Below are positions 1 to 7,776 of a stretch of 16,562 nt of DNA, piece by piece. Each line of letters begins with the position of its first letter. The stretch's first letter is position 1. The stretch comes from CAVAVT01 sp963592185 (lineage in GTDB: Bacteria; Bacillota; Negativicutes; Selenomonadales; Selenomonadaceae), in NCBI GenBank assembly GCA_963592185.1, contig CAVAVT010000034.1:1-16562 (forward strand), in the 5' to 3' direction. Position numbers and translations under genes: made by a program. Below the pieces are notes generated by a model. The model did not search any database, had not been told where the DNA came from, and saw only the letters and a program-made list of their open reading frames with translations.

Positions 1-53
1 AAAACACCCCATGCAGGGAGATGAAAAACATCATCCTTGCATGGGGTGTTTTT
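1..53 (-). terminator. Bidirectional intrinsic terminator downstream of lysA
   Basis: A long inverted repeat is seen. Positions 1-19 pair with 35-53 with one mismatch, giving an ACACCCCATGCA / TGCATGGGGTGT core. Inside it, GATG (20-23) can pair with CATC (29-32) around an A-rich loop. Runs of A on the left and T on the right mean it can act in both directions. It lies 19 bases past the lysA stop codon, so it most likely ends the lysA transcript. It may also end a plus-strand gene that lies outside the window. Confidence 0.85.
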
Positions 54-71
54 GTCTGATAAGTATAGCGG

Positions 72-1337
72 TTATTTTTTCTCCATCAGGGAGCCGGGAT
101 AATTCAATGTTGCAAAGTAGTCGTCCAGTGTTTCCGCACGGCGGATAAGTTCAACGCTGCCATCTTCCTTCAGAAGAAGCTCTGCGCTGCGGAGCTTTCC
201 GTTGTAGTTGAAGCCCATTGCATGACCGTGGGCACCTGCATCATGGATGATTACACGGTCGCCGATGTCGATTTTCGGAAGCTTGCGGTTGATGGCAAAC
301 TTATCGTTGTTCTCGCAAAGGGAGCCGGTAACATCATAGGTGTGATCCAAAGGAGCATTTTCCTTACCCATAACTGTAATGTGGTGATATGCACCATAAA
401 GTGCCGGGCGCATCAGGTTTGCCATGCAGGAATCAAGTCCGATGTATTCCTTGTAGGTATGTTTCTCATGGATTGCGGTGGATACCAGCCAGCCGTAAGG
501 GCCAGTGATGGCACGGCCGGATTCCATAGCTATTGCAAGGCCGCCAAGTCCTGCAGGCTCAATGATTTCCTGATATGCCTTGTGGATTCCTTCGCCAACA
601 TACTCAAGGTCAACAGCCTGTCCCTTAGGAAGATAGGGGATACCGATACCGCCGCCGAGGTTTACAAATTCCAGCTTGATACCAAGTCTTTCCTTGATTT
701 CAACAGCCAGGTTGAAAATCAGCTTTGCGGTGAAAATGAAAGCATCGTTGTGAAGCTCGTTGGAAATAACCATGGTGTGAAGTCCGAAACGCTTAACGCC
801 CTTTTCCTGTGCCATTTTGTAAGCCTCAAAGAGCTGCTCACGGGTAAGACCGTATTTAGCCTCCTCAGGCTGGCCGATAATGTCGTTGCCCTCTATGAGA
901 TTGCCAGGGTTGTAGCGGAAGGACAGACATGCTGGCATACCGGCATGTTCTTCCAGATAGTCGATGTGGGTAATATCATCCAGATTGATGATTGCGCCCA
1001 GCTCTATAGCCTTCTGGAACTCATCTGCAGGGGTGTCGTTGGAGGTGAGCATGATTTTTTCACCAGTAACGCCAGCTTTTTCAGAAAGAACAAGCTCTGC
1101 CAGGGAGCTGCAGTCTGTACCGGCACCCTCCTCGCTGAGAATCTGTACCAGACGGGGATTGGGTGTAGCCTTTACAGCAAAGTGCTCACGGAATTCCGGC
1201 GCCCAGGAGAACGCTTTGAAAAGTCTGCGTATGTTCTGACGGATTGCCTTTTCATCATAAATGTGAAAAGGAGTAGGATATTTTTCGATAACCTTTTCCA
1301 AGGCTTCCTGGGAAAGAGGGAATGTTTTTTCTGCCAT
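72..1337 (-). CDS. lysA: Diaminopimelate decarboxylase (fold-III PLP enzyme), atypical motif variant
   Basis: This PLP-dependent decarboxylase is expected to convert meso-diaminopimelate to L-lysine in the cytoplasm, the last step of lysine synthesis. The 421-residue product has the fold-III alanine-racemase barrel followed by the C-terminal beta domain, a normal LysA length. K56 in FAVKAT is the expected Schiff-base lysine. GGG at 228-230 and ESGR at 272-275 bind the cofactor phosphate. C341-E342 in SLCENND matches the substrate-binding Cys-Glu of the family. Two motifs depart from the usual form: HTMVISNEL (187-195) stands where HxGSQ is normal, and DAGAH replaces DAGAY. The ATG is preceded by GGAGGA (complement 1344-1349) at ideal spacing. 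The gene stands alone between its own promoter and terminator. A related amino-acid decarboxylase of this fold is the main alternative. Confidence 0.86.
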   Translation of the reverse strand: MAEKTFPLSQEALEKVIEKYPTPFHIYDEKAIRQNIRRLFKAFSWAPEFREHFAVKATPNPRLVQILSEEGAGTDCSSLAELVLSEKAGVTGEKIMLTSNDTPADEFQKAIELGAIINLDDITHIDYLEEHAGMPACLSFRYNPGNLIEGNDIIGQPEEAKYGLTREQLFEAYKMAQEKGVKRFGLHTMVISNELHNDAFIFTAKLIFNLAVEIKERLGIKLEFVNLGGGIGIPYLPKGQAVDLEYVGEGIHKAYQEIIEPAGLGGLAIAMESGRAITGPYGWLVSTAIHEKHTYKEYIGLDSCMANLMRPALYGAYHHITVMGKENAPLDHTYDVTGSLCENNDKFAINRKLPKIDIGDRVIIHDAGAHGHAMGFNYNGKLRSAELLLKEDGSVELIRRAETLDDYFATLNYPGSLMEKK

Positions 1338-1428
1338 GCTTATTCCTCCATTTTAGTAAGAACTTAATAAAAATCGGCTTTCATTTTGCGCCGAACACGA
1401 TTGTCTTTTTATACAATACGGTGTTTAC

Positions 1429-1457
1429 ATAATAACAATGGTTTATATTATTGTCAA
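1429..1457 (-). promoter_or_regulatory. Sigma-A-type promoter of lysA
   Basis: Read on the minus strand, TTGACA (complement of 1452-1457) is followed after exactly 17 bases by TATTAT (complement of 1429-1434). That is a perfect -35 and a -10 with one mismatch. Transcription would start near 1422 and leave a leader of about 85 bases, too short for a lysine riboswitch. The leader has only a small AT-rich hairpin (1400-1404 with 1413-1417). Confidence 0.82.
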
Positions 1458-1473
1458 TTAAAATAGGCTCTAG

Positions 1474-1492
1474 GTATACCAAAGGTGTATAC
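1474..1492. promoter_or_regulatory. Paired GTATAC palindromes in the lysA/DUF1232 divergent region (candidate operator)
   Basis: Two copies of the six-base palindrome GTATAC lie at 1474-1479 and 1487-1492, separated by CAAAGGT and embedded in a larger imperfect inverted repeat (GTATACC/GGTGTATAC). The pair sits just upstream of the lysA -35 and about 25 bases upstream of the extended -10 of the rightward operon. A dimeric regulator could bind here, but no known regulator is identified; this is inference from symmetry and position. Confidence 0.35.
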
Positions 1493-1514
1493 ATTTTATT
1501 ATGAGGGCTGAATA

Positions 1515-1523
1515 TGTTAAAAT
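1515..1523 (+). promoter_or_regulatory. Extended -10 promoter for the DUF1232-topB operon
   Basis: TGTTAAAAT gives the TGn extension followed by the -10 hexamer TAAAAT (1518-1523). There is no good -35 at the usual distance, as expected for an extended -10 promoter. Transcription would start near 1530, shortly before the ribosome binding site at 1545-1554. An alternative is TTGTCA (1451-1456) with TATACC (1475-1480), whose -35 would overlap that of lysA on the other strand. Confidence 0.5.
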
Positions 1524-1557
1524 GAAAAGAGTGTAATATTGAGAAGAGGTGAGGAAT

Positions 1558-1938
1558 ATGCACAGACTGCTGATGTTTTTCAAGGTGTTCAGACGGGATG
1601 TAATGCTTCTGCTTTTAGCGGCAAAAAATCCAGCAACCCCTAAGACTGTGAAAGCTATTCTCCTGGTGGGAGCGCTGTATCTCATAAGCCCGGTGGATTT
1701 GATTCCGGATACCATGCCCCTTTTGGGACTGGTGGATGATATGGTGGTACTGCCTATCCTTGTGCGGACAGCAAAGGAAATGATGCCTGCCCATGTGCTG
1801 AGGGAAAGTGAGGCTGCTGCAGCAAGGGGAGCCAGACGGCTGAAACTGATTTTGATTGCTGGCTCTGCAATTGTGCTTATCTGGTGTATTTTGTGCATAT
1901 GTGCCATGTACTCTCTGATAAAAATGATTTTTTCCTAA
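1558..1938 (+). CDS. Small DUF1232 (YkvA-like) membrane protein
   Basis: This 126-residue protein belongs to the DUF1232 family, whose biochemical role is unknown. The family hallmark is clear: a hydrophobic segment running into LYLISPVDLIPD (40-51), then a glycine-leucine turn and DD at 60-61. A second hydrophobic segment (about 96-122, rich in I, L and C) probably forms a C-terminal membrane anchor, with a basic arginine/lysine stretch just before it. I chose the ATG at 1558 because GAGGTGAGG (1546-1554) lies at suitable spacing; a GTG at 1549 would fall inside that ribosome binding site. It is the first gene of the rightward run and ends 39 bases before topB, so co-transcription is likely. 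Function cannot be stated beyond the family. Confidence 0.85.
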   Translation: MHRLLMFFKVFRRDVMLLLLAAKNPATPKTVKAILLVGALYLISPVDLIPDTMPLLGLVDDMVVLPILVRTAKEMMPAHVLRESEAAAARGARRLKLILIAGSAIVLIWCILCICAMYSLIKMIFS

Positions 1939-1977
1939 TTAATTTATATATGTCATATTTGATATGAGGTGTATCCA

Positions 1978-4413
1978 TTGAGACTATATATTGCCGAGAA
2001 ACCAAGTATGGGCCGAGAAATAGCGAAATGCCTTACCGGACCTGCTATACGGCATGACGGGTATTTGGAGACTCAGGAGGGCACAGTGACCTGGCTGTTC
2101 GGTCATGTGCTGCGTCAGGCTGAGCCGGATGAATACGATGAAAAATATAAAATGTGGCGCACTGAGGATCTGCCCATAGTGCCAAAGGAATGGAAGCTCT
2201 GCATTTCAAAGTCCAGCGAAAAGCAGTTCATGATTGTAAAAAGCCTTATAGAAAAGGCTGATGAAATAGTCCATGCAGGAGACCCGGACCGTGAGGGACA
2301 GCTTCTGGTGGATGAGGTGCTGGATTATGTGGGCTGTAAAAAGCCCGTAAAGCGTATTCTGCTGAATGCATTGGATGAGAAAAGCATCAAAAAAGCCAAC
2401 AGCAACCTTAGGGACAATAAGGATTTTTTCAATCTGAAACAGTCTGCACTGGCAAGGGCAAGGGCTGACTGGCTCATAGGCATGAATCTTTCCAGAGCCT
2501 ATACCCTGGCGGCAAGAAGAGCCGGTCATCAGAAAGCTGTTTTCCCAATAGGCCGTGTCAAGACTCCTACCCTGTCACTGGTGGTACGCCGGGAGCGTGA
2601 AATCGAAGGCTTCAAGCCTGTGGACTATTACACCATCAAGGCGGATTTCAGCCATGAGCAGGGGGATTTCAGCGCCCAGTGGAAACCCTCAGATATGCAG
2701 CCGGGGCTGGACAGCGAAGGCAGACTTCTGGACAAGGAAATCGCCGAAACAAAGCTGAAGGAATTTTTACTGGAACCACGGGAAGGAGTTATTTCTTCCT
2801 ATCAAAAATCTAGGAAAAAAGAATCTCAGAAGCTGCCATTTTCCCTGTCATCACTGCAGGTTTTGGCTGGAAAAATGTTTGGATATGCCCCACAGCTGGT
2901 GCTGGAAACAGCCCAGAAGCTTTACGAGAGAAAGCTCACCACATATCCACGTTCAGACTGTGAATATCTTCCTCAAAATCAGTTTGGCGAGGCAGGAACG
3001 ATTCTCCAAAATCTGGCAGCTGCAGGGGATGAGGAGCTTGCCAGATGGGCTGAGGCTGCGGATACCAAAATAAAAAGCCGTGCCTGGAACGATAAGAAAA
3101 TTTCCGCCCATCATGCTATTATCCCTACAACGGTCAAGGCGGATTTGAAGGGATTTTCCGAAATCGAGCGAAATATTTACTGGCTCATTGCCAGAGGATA
3201 TATCACCCAGTTTTATCCCGTACATACCTATGACCAGACCAAGATTGAGATAACCTATAAGGATGAGCTTTTCACAGCCAGCGGAAGGGTTGTACAGGAC
3301 ATGGGCTGGAAGGAGCTGTACGCCTCCAAACGACGCAAGGACGAGGGGGATGCTGGAGCGGAAAGCGATGATACAGCCGGTGAGGAGGATGAATCAGCAT
3401 CACTTCCTCAGATGGCAAAAAAAGATTCAGTCACCTACAGGGATGGAGCTTTGACCCAAAGGGCAACCAAACCGCCTGTAAGGTTTACCGCTGCCACACT
3501 TTTGGCTGGCATGAAGGAAATTCATAAATACGTGAAAAATCCTGAGGCAAAGAAACAGCTGAAGGATGTGTATGGAATCGGTACAGAAGCCACCAGAGCT
3601 ACAATTATTGATGACCTGATTAAGAGAGGTTTTTTGAAAGAACAGGGGAAGAAAAAATATCTCATTCCCACGGATTCCGCCTATTTGCTGGTGGATGCAC
3701 TTCCGGATGAAATGACCTATCCCGATTCCACAGCCATTTGGGAGGACCAGCTGCATTCCATGTCCGAAGGGGATGGAACTCTGGATAATTTCCTCCAGAA
3801 ACAGGTGGAGTTCACCAATCTTCTTTGCGGAAAGGCAATGGATACCAAGATTGAGGTGAAGGGGGACCACGAATGCCCCAGATGCCACAGAGGCCAGCTG
3901 ATAAAGCGCCATGGGAAAAATGGAGATTTTTGGGGATGTTCCAATTTTCCACGTTGCAGAATGACCTGTGACGACAAGGATGGAAAGCCGGATTTAAGCG
4001 GTAAAAAAGCTGCTGCTCCAAGAAAAACTACCGGGGCGGCAGCCGTGCAAAGGCAGGGGTATTCCGGCTCCCCATACATGAGCCCAGAGGAAATAGCTGA
4101 ATTTCAGGCGGAATTTTCCCAGCCCTCAAGCTATGTTTCAGCATCTAGCGGAGTTTCAAGAAACAGTGCGCCAAGAAGCTACAGAAGATATGAAAATAAG
4201 CAAAAGGCAACAGCTGCTCCCTTGGAAAACATGGACAAGAGCATTGCTGATAACCACGGAGCTGGCACCAAGGAGAAAATCCTGTGCCCACGGTGCAGGG
4301 AAGGACAGCTTCGCCGGATGAAGGGTAAAAATGGAACCTTCTGGGGCTGTACAAACTACCCCATGTGTACCGCTACCTTTGACGATGAGCATGGCAAGCC
4401 ACTGCTCAGCTAG
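1978..4413 (+). CDS. topB: DNA topoisomerase III (type IA) with two C-terminal zinc ribbons
   Basis: Type IA topoisomerases cut and rejoin one DNA strand through a covalent tyrosine to decatenate and relax DNA. The 811-residue protein begins with a Toprim domain (IAEKPSMGREIA near residues 4-15; acidic DPDREG at 102-107). The active-site tyrosine is Y323 in LTTYPRSD. An acidic low-complexity insert lies around 455-485. The tail holds two matching four-cysteine zinc ribbons (C633/C636/C654/C660 and C770/C773/C791/C797) separated by a Ser/Gly-rich linker of about 110 residues. It is longer than E. coli TopB (653 residues) mainly because of this tail. The start is placed at TTG 1978: GAGGTG at 1966-1971 is six bases upstream, and translation from there gives the conserved MRLYIAEKPS opening. 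An upstream in-frame GTG at 1969 overlaps the ribosome binding site and is less likely. Confidence 0.92.
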   Translation: MRLYIAEKPSMGREIAKCLTGPAIRHDGYLETQEGTVTWLFGHVLRQAEPDEYDEKYKMWRTEDLPIVPKEWKLCISKSSEKQFMIVKSLIEKADEIVHAGDPDREGQLLVDEVLDYVGCKKPVKRILLNALDEKSIKKANSNLRDNKDFFNLKQSALARARADWLIGMNLSRAYTLAARRAGHQKAVFPIGRVKTPTLSLVVRREREIEGFKPVDYYTIKADFSHEQGDFSAQWKPSDMQPGLDSEGRLLDKEIAETKLKEFLLEPREGVISSYQKSRKKESQKLPFSLSSLQVLAGKMFGYAPQLVLETAQKLYERKLTTYPRSDCEYLPQNQFGEAGTILQNLAAAGDEELARWAEAADTKIKSRAWNDKKISAHHAIIPTTVKADLKGFSEIERNIYWLIARGYITQFYPVHTYDQTKIEITYKDELFTASGRVVQDMGWKELYASKRRKDEGDAGAESDDTAGEEDESASLPQMAKKDSVTYRDGALTQRATKPPVRFTAATLLAGMKEIHKYVKNPEAKKQLKDVYGIGTEATRATIIDDLIKRGFLKEQGKKKYLIPTDSAYLLVDALPDEMTYPDSTAIWEDQLHSMSEGDGTLDNFLQKQVEFTNLLCGKAMDTKIEVKGDHECPRCHRGQLIKRHGKNGDFWGCSNFPRCRMTCDDKDGKPDLSGKKAAAPRKTTGAAAVQRQGYSGSPYMSPEEIAEFQAEFSQPSSYVSASSGVSRNSAPRSYRRYENKQKATAAPLENMDKSIADNHGAGTKEKILCPRCREGQLRRMKGKNGTFWGCTNYPMCTATFDDEHGKPLLS

Positions 4414-4426
4414 TATGTTGTGTTGT

Positions 4427-4450
4427 ACCGGCCACAGGCCGTAATATTTT
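4427..4450 (+). terminator. Short GC hairpin with T-rich tail between topB and the CorC-family gene
   Basis: CGGCC (4429-4433) and GGCCG (4437-4441) form a perfect five-pair stem with an ACA loop, flanked by TA on both sides and followed by TAATATTTT. It resembles a weak or partial intrinsic terminator, or an RNA-stabilising element inside the operon. The stem is short and the T tract interrupted, so much transcription probably continues into the next gene. Confidence 0.35.
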
Positions 4451-4463
4451 GGAGGTTTTTTTC

Positions 4464-5876
4464 TTGGACATAATGACCATTATTGTTAATGTGGTATTGG
4501 TTTTGTTCCTTATATTCATGAATGGTTTTTTTGTGGCGGCGGAATTTGCCTGTGTAAAAATCCGTCCCTCCAGACTGGAGACTCTTATAAAGGAGGGGAA
4601 CCGGCAGGCGGAATTTGCAAAAAAGCTTACGGATAACCTGGATGCATCCCTTTCTGTTACCCAGCTGGGCATCACCCTGGCTTCGCTGGGACTAGGCTGG
4701 GTGGGAGAGCCATTCGTGGCAATTCTCCTGCTTCCTGTTACCAAGGCAATGGGCTTTGATGATACTGTAGGCCATACCATTTCACTGGCGGTGGCGTTCT
4801 TTATTATCACAGCCGGACACATTATTCTGGGCGAGCTTACCCCGAAAACCATGGCTATTCAGAATGTTGAAAGCATTATGCTGAAGGTTGCTCTGCCGCT
4901 TTTGATTTTTAACCGTGTCATGTATCCCTTCGTGTGGATACTGAACCACATGGCCAACTGGGTTGCAAGGCGCATGGGATACACTACAGAGGGGGAGGGT
5001 GAGGAAGCCCACACTGAAGAGGAAATCCGAATCCTTATGGAGGAAAGCCATAAGCAGGGCCTTATCGATTCCACCGAGGCGGATTTTGTGGACAATGTTT
5101 TCAGCTTTACTGAAAGAAATGTTCGTGAAATCATGGTTCCCCGTACAGATATGATTTGTCTCTATGTGGAGGATTCACTGGAGGAAAACCTTCAGGTTGC
5201 GGTGGAGAATCACATGACCAGATATCCCATCTGCCGTGGAAACAAGGACCATGTAATCGGCTATCTGCACATAAAAGATCTTTTGGCGGCCACCTATAAA
5301 GGAGAGCGCATTAGAAGCCTGTTGGATTTTGCCAGAAAGGTTATGGTGGTTCCTGAAAGCATGGATGTCAGTGTACTGCTTAAAACCATGCAGAAGACCC
5401 GTGACCAGCTGGCTGTGGTGGTAGATGAATACGGCGGTACAGCCGGGCTGGTAACCTCAGAGGACGTAATCGAGGAACTGGTTGGCGAGATACAGGACGA
5501 GTTTGACTACGAGCGTCCGCTGGCAGAGCGAAGAGGACCAAGGGTATATTCCCTGGATGGCAGACTCTTGCTGGAGGATGCCGGGGATATACTGGAAATA
5601 GACATAGAGGTTGACGATGTGGATACTATTGGAGGATGGCTTGCCTCTGAGGTATCTTCTCCGCCGCAAATCGGACAGCAGTCAGCCTTTGGCGGAAATC
5701 TTTTTATGGTTGAAGAGGTTGACCATGTGCGTATAACACGTGTTCTTGTGCTTTTGCAGAAGGAACTGGAGGAGGAACACACGGAGATAGCCACGGAAAG
5801 CATCCCTCCGGAAGAGGATGGGGCTGTTCATAAGGGTATGGAAGCAGGTAACAAGGATTATGATACTGACCATTGA
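4464..5876 (+). CDS. DUF21/CNNM-CBS-CorC_HlyC family membrane protein (putative divalent-cation transporter)
   Basis: This 470-residue membrane protein belongs to the hemolysin-III-like/CorC/MpfA group, linked in several bacteria to Mg2+ or Co2+ export. The N-terminal DUF21 domain (about 1-185) has three to four membrane spans, the family sequence NGFFVAAEFA (20-29), a glycine-rich GITLASLGLGWVGEP and GELTPKT. A pair of CBS domains follows (starting near VREIMVPRTD at 220; DEYGGTAGLVT at 321-331), then the CorC_HlyC domain (about 350-435) and an acidic tail. The annotated start is TTG 4464, eight bases after GGAGG (4451-4455); an ATG three codons later is too distant. Its last 17 bases overlap the ABC-F gene, suggesting translational coupling. 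Substrate is not evident from sequence, and the old label hemolysin should not be read literally. Confidence 0.88.
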   Translation: MDIMTIIVNVVLVLFLIFMNGFFVAAEFACVKIRPSRLETLIKEGNRQAEFAKKLTDNLDASLSVTQLGITLASLGLGWVGEPFVAILLLPVTKAMGFDDTVGHTISLAVAFFIITAGHIILGELTPKTMAIQNVESIMLKVALPLLIFNRVMYPFVWILNHMANWVARRMGYTTEGEGEEAHTEEEIRILMEESHKQGLIDSTEADFVDNVFSFTERNVREIMVPRTDMICLYVEDSLEENLQVAVENHMTRYPICRGNKDHVIGYLHIKDLLAATYKGERIRSLLDFARKVMVVPESMDVSVLLKTMQKTRDQLAVVVDEYGGTAGLVTSEDVIEELVGEIQDEFDYERPLAERRGPRVYSLDGRLLLEDAGDILEIDIEVDDVDTIGGWLASEVSSPPQIGQQSAFGGNLFMVEEVDHVRITRVLVLLQKELEEEHTEIATESIPPEEDGAVHKGMEAGNKDYDTDH

Positions 5877-7752
5877 AAATTTAACTAAAACTTATGGCGA
5901 AAAAACATTGTTTTCGGGAATAAGCCTGAATATAAATGAAGGGGATAAAATTGGTGTCGTTGGTGTAAACGGCACGGGAAAATCCACTTTTTTGAGAGCT
6001 GTTGCTGAGAAAACCTCAGTGGATGCCGGTGTGCTCACCCCCATGAGGGGACTGAGAATCTCTTTTTTGGAGCAGGAAAAGGTATTTGAAACTGGTAAAT
6101 CTGTGCTCATGGAGGTGTTCAGGGGCGGAACACCTTTAATGGAGGCTATTCGAGGATACGAGCTTGCGCTGCAGGCCACGGAAAAGAATCCCACCGATGA
6201 AAAAGCACAGAAAGAGCTTTTATCCTGCACCTCAAGGATAGATGCGCTGAACGGCTGGCAGCTTGAAAGTACAGCAAAATCCATTTTAACAAGGCTTGGC
6301 ATAACCGCCTTTGAGGCGGAGGCTGCCTCCCTTTCCGGCGGACAGCAGAAGCGTGTGGCTCTTGCCACAGCTTTGATTCAGCCCTGCGACCTGCTCATAC
6401 TGGACGAGCCAACAAACCATTTGGACAGCGATACCATTGCCTGGCTGGAGGAGTATCTGGCATCCTGGAAGGGTGCGCTCCTGATGGTAACTCATGACAG
6501 ATACTTCCTGGACCATACCGCAACGAAAATTTTTGAGCTGGACAAGGGAAAATCCTATACCTATGAGGGAAATTACTCGGAGTTTTTGGAGCAGAAGGCT
6601 GCGAGAATTGAGCGTGAGGAGGCCTCGGAAAAAAAGAGGCAGAATTTCCTTCGCAATGAGCTTAAATGGATTCGCCGTGGAGCACAGGCACGTTCCACCA
6701 AGCAGAAAGCCCGGATAGAACGTTACGAATCAGTAAAGGCACAGACTCCGGATTTGGACCGGGGTCAGGTGGAAATCGGTCTTGCTGGCAGGAGACTTGG
6801 AAAAACCGTTATCGAGATGGAAAATGTGGGATACGAGCTGGATGGATATACCTATATCACTGACTTTACCCATATTTTCCAAAAGCATGAGCGTGTGGGA
6901 ATCCTTGGTCCCAACGGAGTGGGGAAAACCACTCTGCTGGATATAATCGCTGGTAGATTGGAGCCAACCTCTGGAACGGTCACTATAGGCCAGACCGTAA
7001 AAATCGGTTACTTTACCCAGACCAATGCGGAGCTTGACGGAAGGCTCAGGGCAATTGAATATATTCAGGAGGCGGCTCACTACATAACTTTGGCGGATGG
7101 AACCAAGCTTTCAGCAAGCCAGCTTATGGAAAGGTTCCTTTTCCCAGGGACGCTGCAGTGGACTCCTATTGAGCGTTTGTCCGGAGGCGAAAAGAGAAGA
7201 CTTTATCTTTTGAGAATACTTATGGAGTCTCCAAATGTTCTGCTTTTGGATGAGCCAACCAATGATTTGGATTTGGAGACCATGGCGGTGCTGGAGGATT
7301 TCATAGACAAATTCCAGGGTCTGGTGGTGTTCGTATCCCATGACCGTTTCTTTGTGGACAGAATTGCCACACGGGTATTTGTGTACGAGGATGGGGGAAG
7401 GCTTCATCCATATATAGGCGGATACTCTGACTATAGGGAGCAATGGGAAAGGGATCATCCGGCGATGGAAGCCTCTTCAAAGGTATCCAAGGAGGCTCCA
7501 GCGGAAAAGAAGCCAGAGGCTCCAAAGGTTAAGAAGAAGCTCACCATGGCGGAGCAGATGGAATACAATGAGATTGAAGAGAAAATTGCTGAAAAGGAAG
7601 CGGAGGTCAAGGCAATAGAGTGTGCCATGGCTGAGTGTGCATCCAACTACGGCAAGCTTAATGAACTTACCAAAGAGCAGCAGAGAGCCTCAGAGGAGCT
7701 TGAGGCTCTGATGGACAGATGGGCATATCTTGAGGAGTATGCGGAGAACTGA
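5860..7752 (+). CDS. ABC-F family ATPase, Uup-like, with C-terminal coiled coil
   Basis: ABC-F proteins carry two fused ATPase domains without membrane spans and generally act on ribosomes or nucleic acids. This 630-residue protein has Walker A GVNGTGKS (35-42) and GPNGVGKT (350-357), signatures LSGGQ (158-162) and LSGGE (440-444), and Walker B plus catalytic Glu in LLILDEP (178-184) and LLLDEP (461-466). The linker between the cassettes (about 235-310) is charged and arginine-rich, the ABC-F interdomain arm. After the second cassette, a lysine/proline/alanine-rich spacer leads to a Glu/Lys-rich coiled coil (about 555-625), as in Uup. I chose ATG 5860, giving MILTIENLTKTYG, the standard opening of an ABC domain. 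The start lies inside the end of the preceding gene, with GCAGGT about ten bases upstream. An antibiotic-resistance role cannot be inferred. Confidence 0.9.
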   Translation: MILTIENLTKTYGEKTLFSGISLNINEGDKIGVVGVNGTGKSTFLRAVAEKTSVDAGVLTPMRGLRISFLEQEKVFETGKSVLMEVFRGGTPLMEAIRGYELALQATEKNPTDEKAQKELLSCTSRIDALNGWQLESTAKSILTRLGITAFEAEAASLSGGQQKRVALATALIQPCDLLILDEPTNHLDSDTIAWLEEYLASWKGALLMVTHDRYFLDHTATKIFELDKGKSYTYEGNYSEFLEQKAARIEREEASEKKRQNFLRNELKWIRRGAQARSTKQKARIERYESVKAQTPDLDRGQVEIGLAGRRLGKTVIEMENVGYELDGYTYITDFTHIFQKHERVGILGPNGVGKTTLLDIIAGRLEPTSGTVTIGQTVKIGYFTQTNAELDGRLRAIEYIQEAAHYITLADGTKLSASQLMERFLFPGTLQWTPIERLSGGEKRRLYLLRILMESPNVLLLDEPTNDLDLETMAVLEDFIDKFQGLVVFVSHDRFFVDRIATRVFVYEDGGRLHPYIGGYSDYREQWERDHPAMEASSKVSKEAPAEKKPEAPKVKKKLTMAEQMEYNEIEEKIAEKEAEVKAIECAMAECASNYGKLNELTKEQQRASEELEALMDRWAYLEEYAEN

Positions 7753-7776
7753 TAGTTTTCATATGGAGCGATAATT

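Noticed and set aside
72..1337. Carboxynorspermidine or Selenomonas-type lysine/ornithine decarboxylase instead of LysA
   Set aside because: Length, the CENND region and the overall order of motifs favour the LysA group. The Selenomonas enzyme keeps a HVGSQ-type motif, which this protein lacks. Left as an alternative, not the main call.
222..1367. A 381-residue open frame on the plus strand opposite lysA
   Set aside because: It is the antisense of a gene with intact catalytic motifs, promoter and terminator. It has no ribosome site and its product resembles no protein family; it reflects codon bias of the opposite strand.
1338..1422. Possible lysine riboswitch in the lysA leader
   Set aside because: The predicted leader is about 85 bases, roughly half the size of a lysine riboswitch, and shows only one weak AT hairpin with no conserved multi-stem core or terminator.
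5860..7752. ABC-F protein as an antibiotic-resistance (target protection) factor
   Set aside because: The C-terminal coiled coil and overall layout match the housekeeping Uup type, and no leader-peptide attenuator or resistance context is seen.
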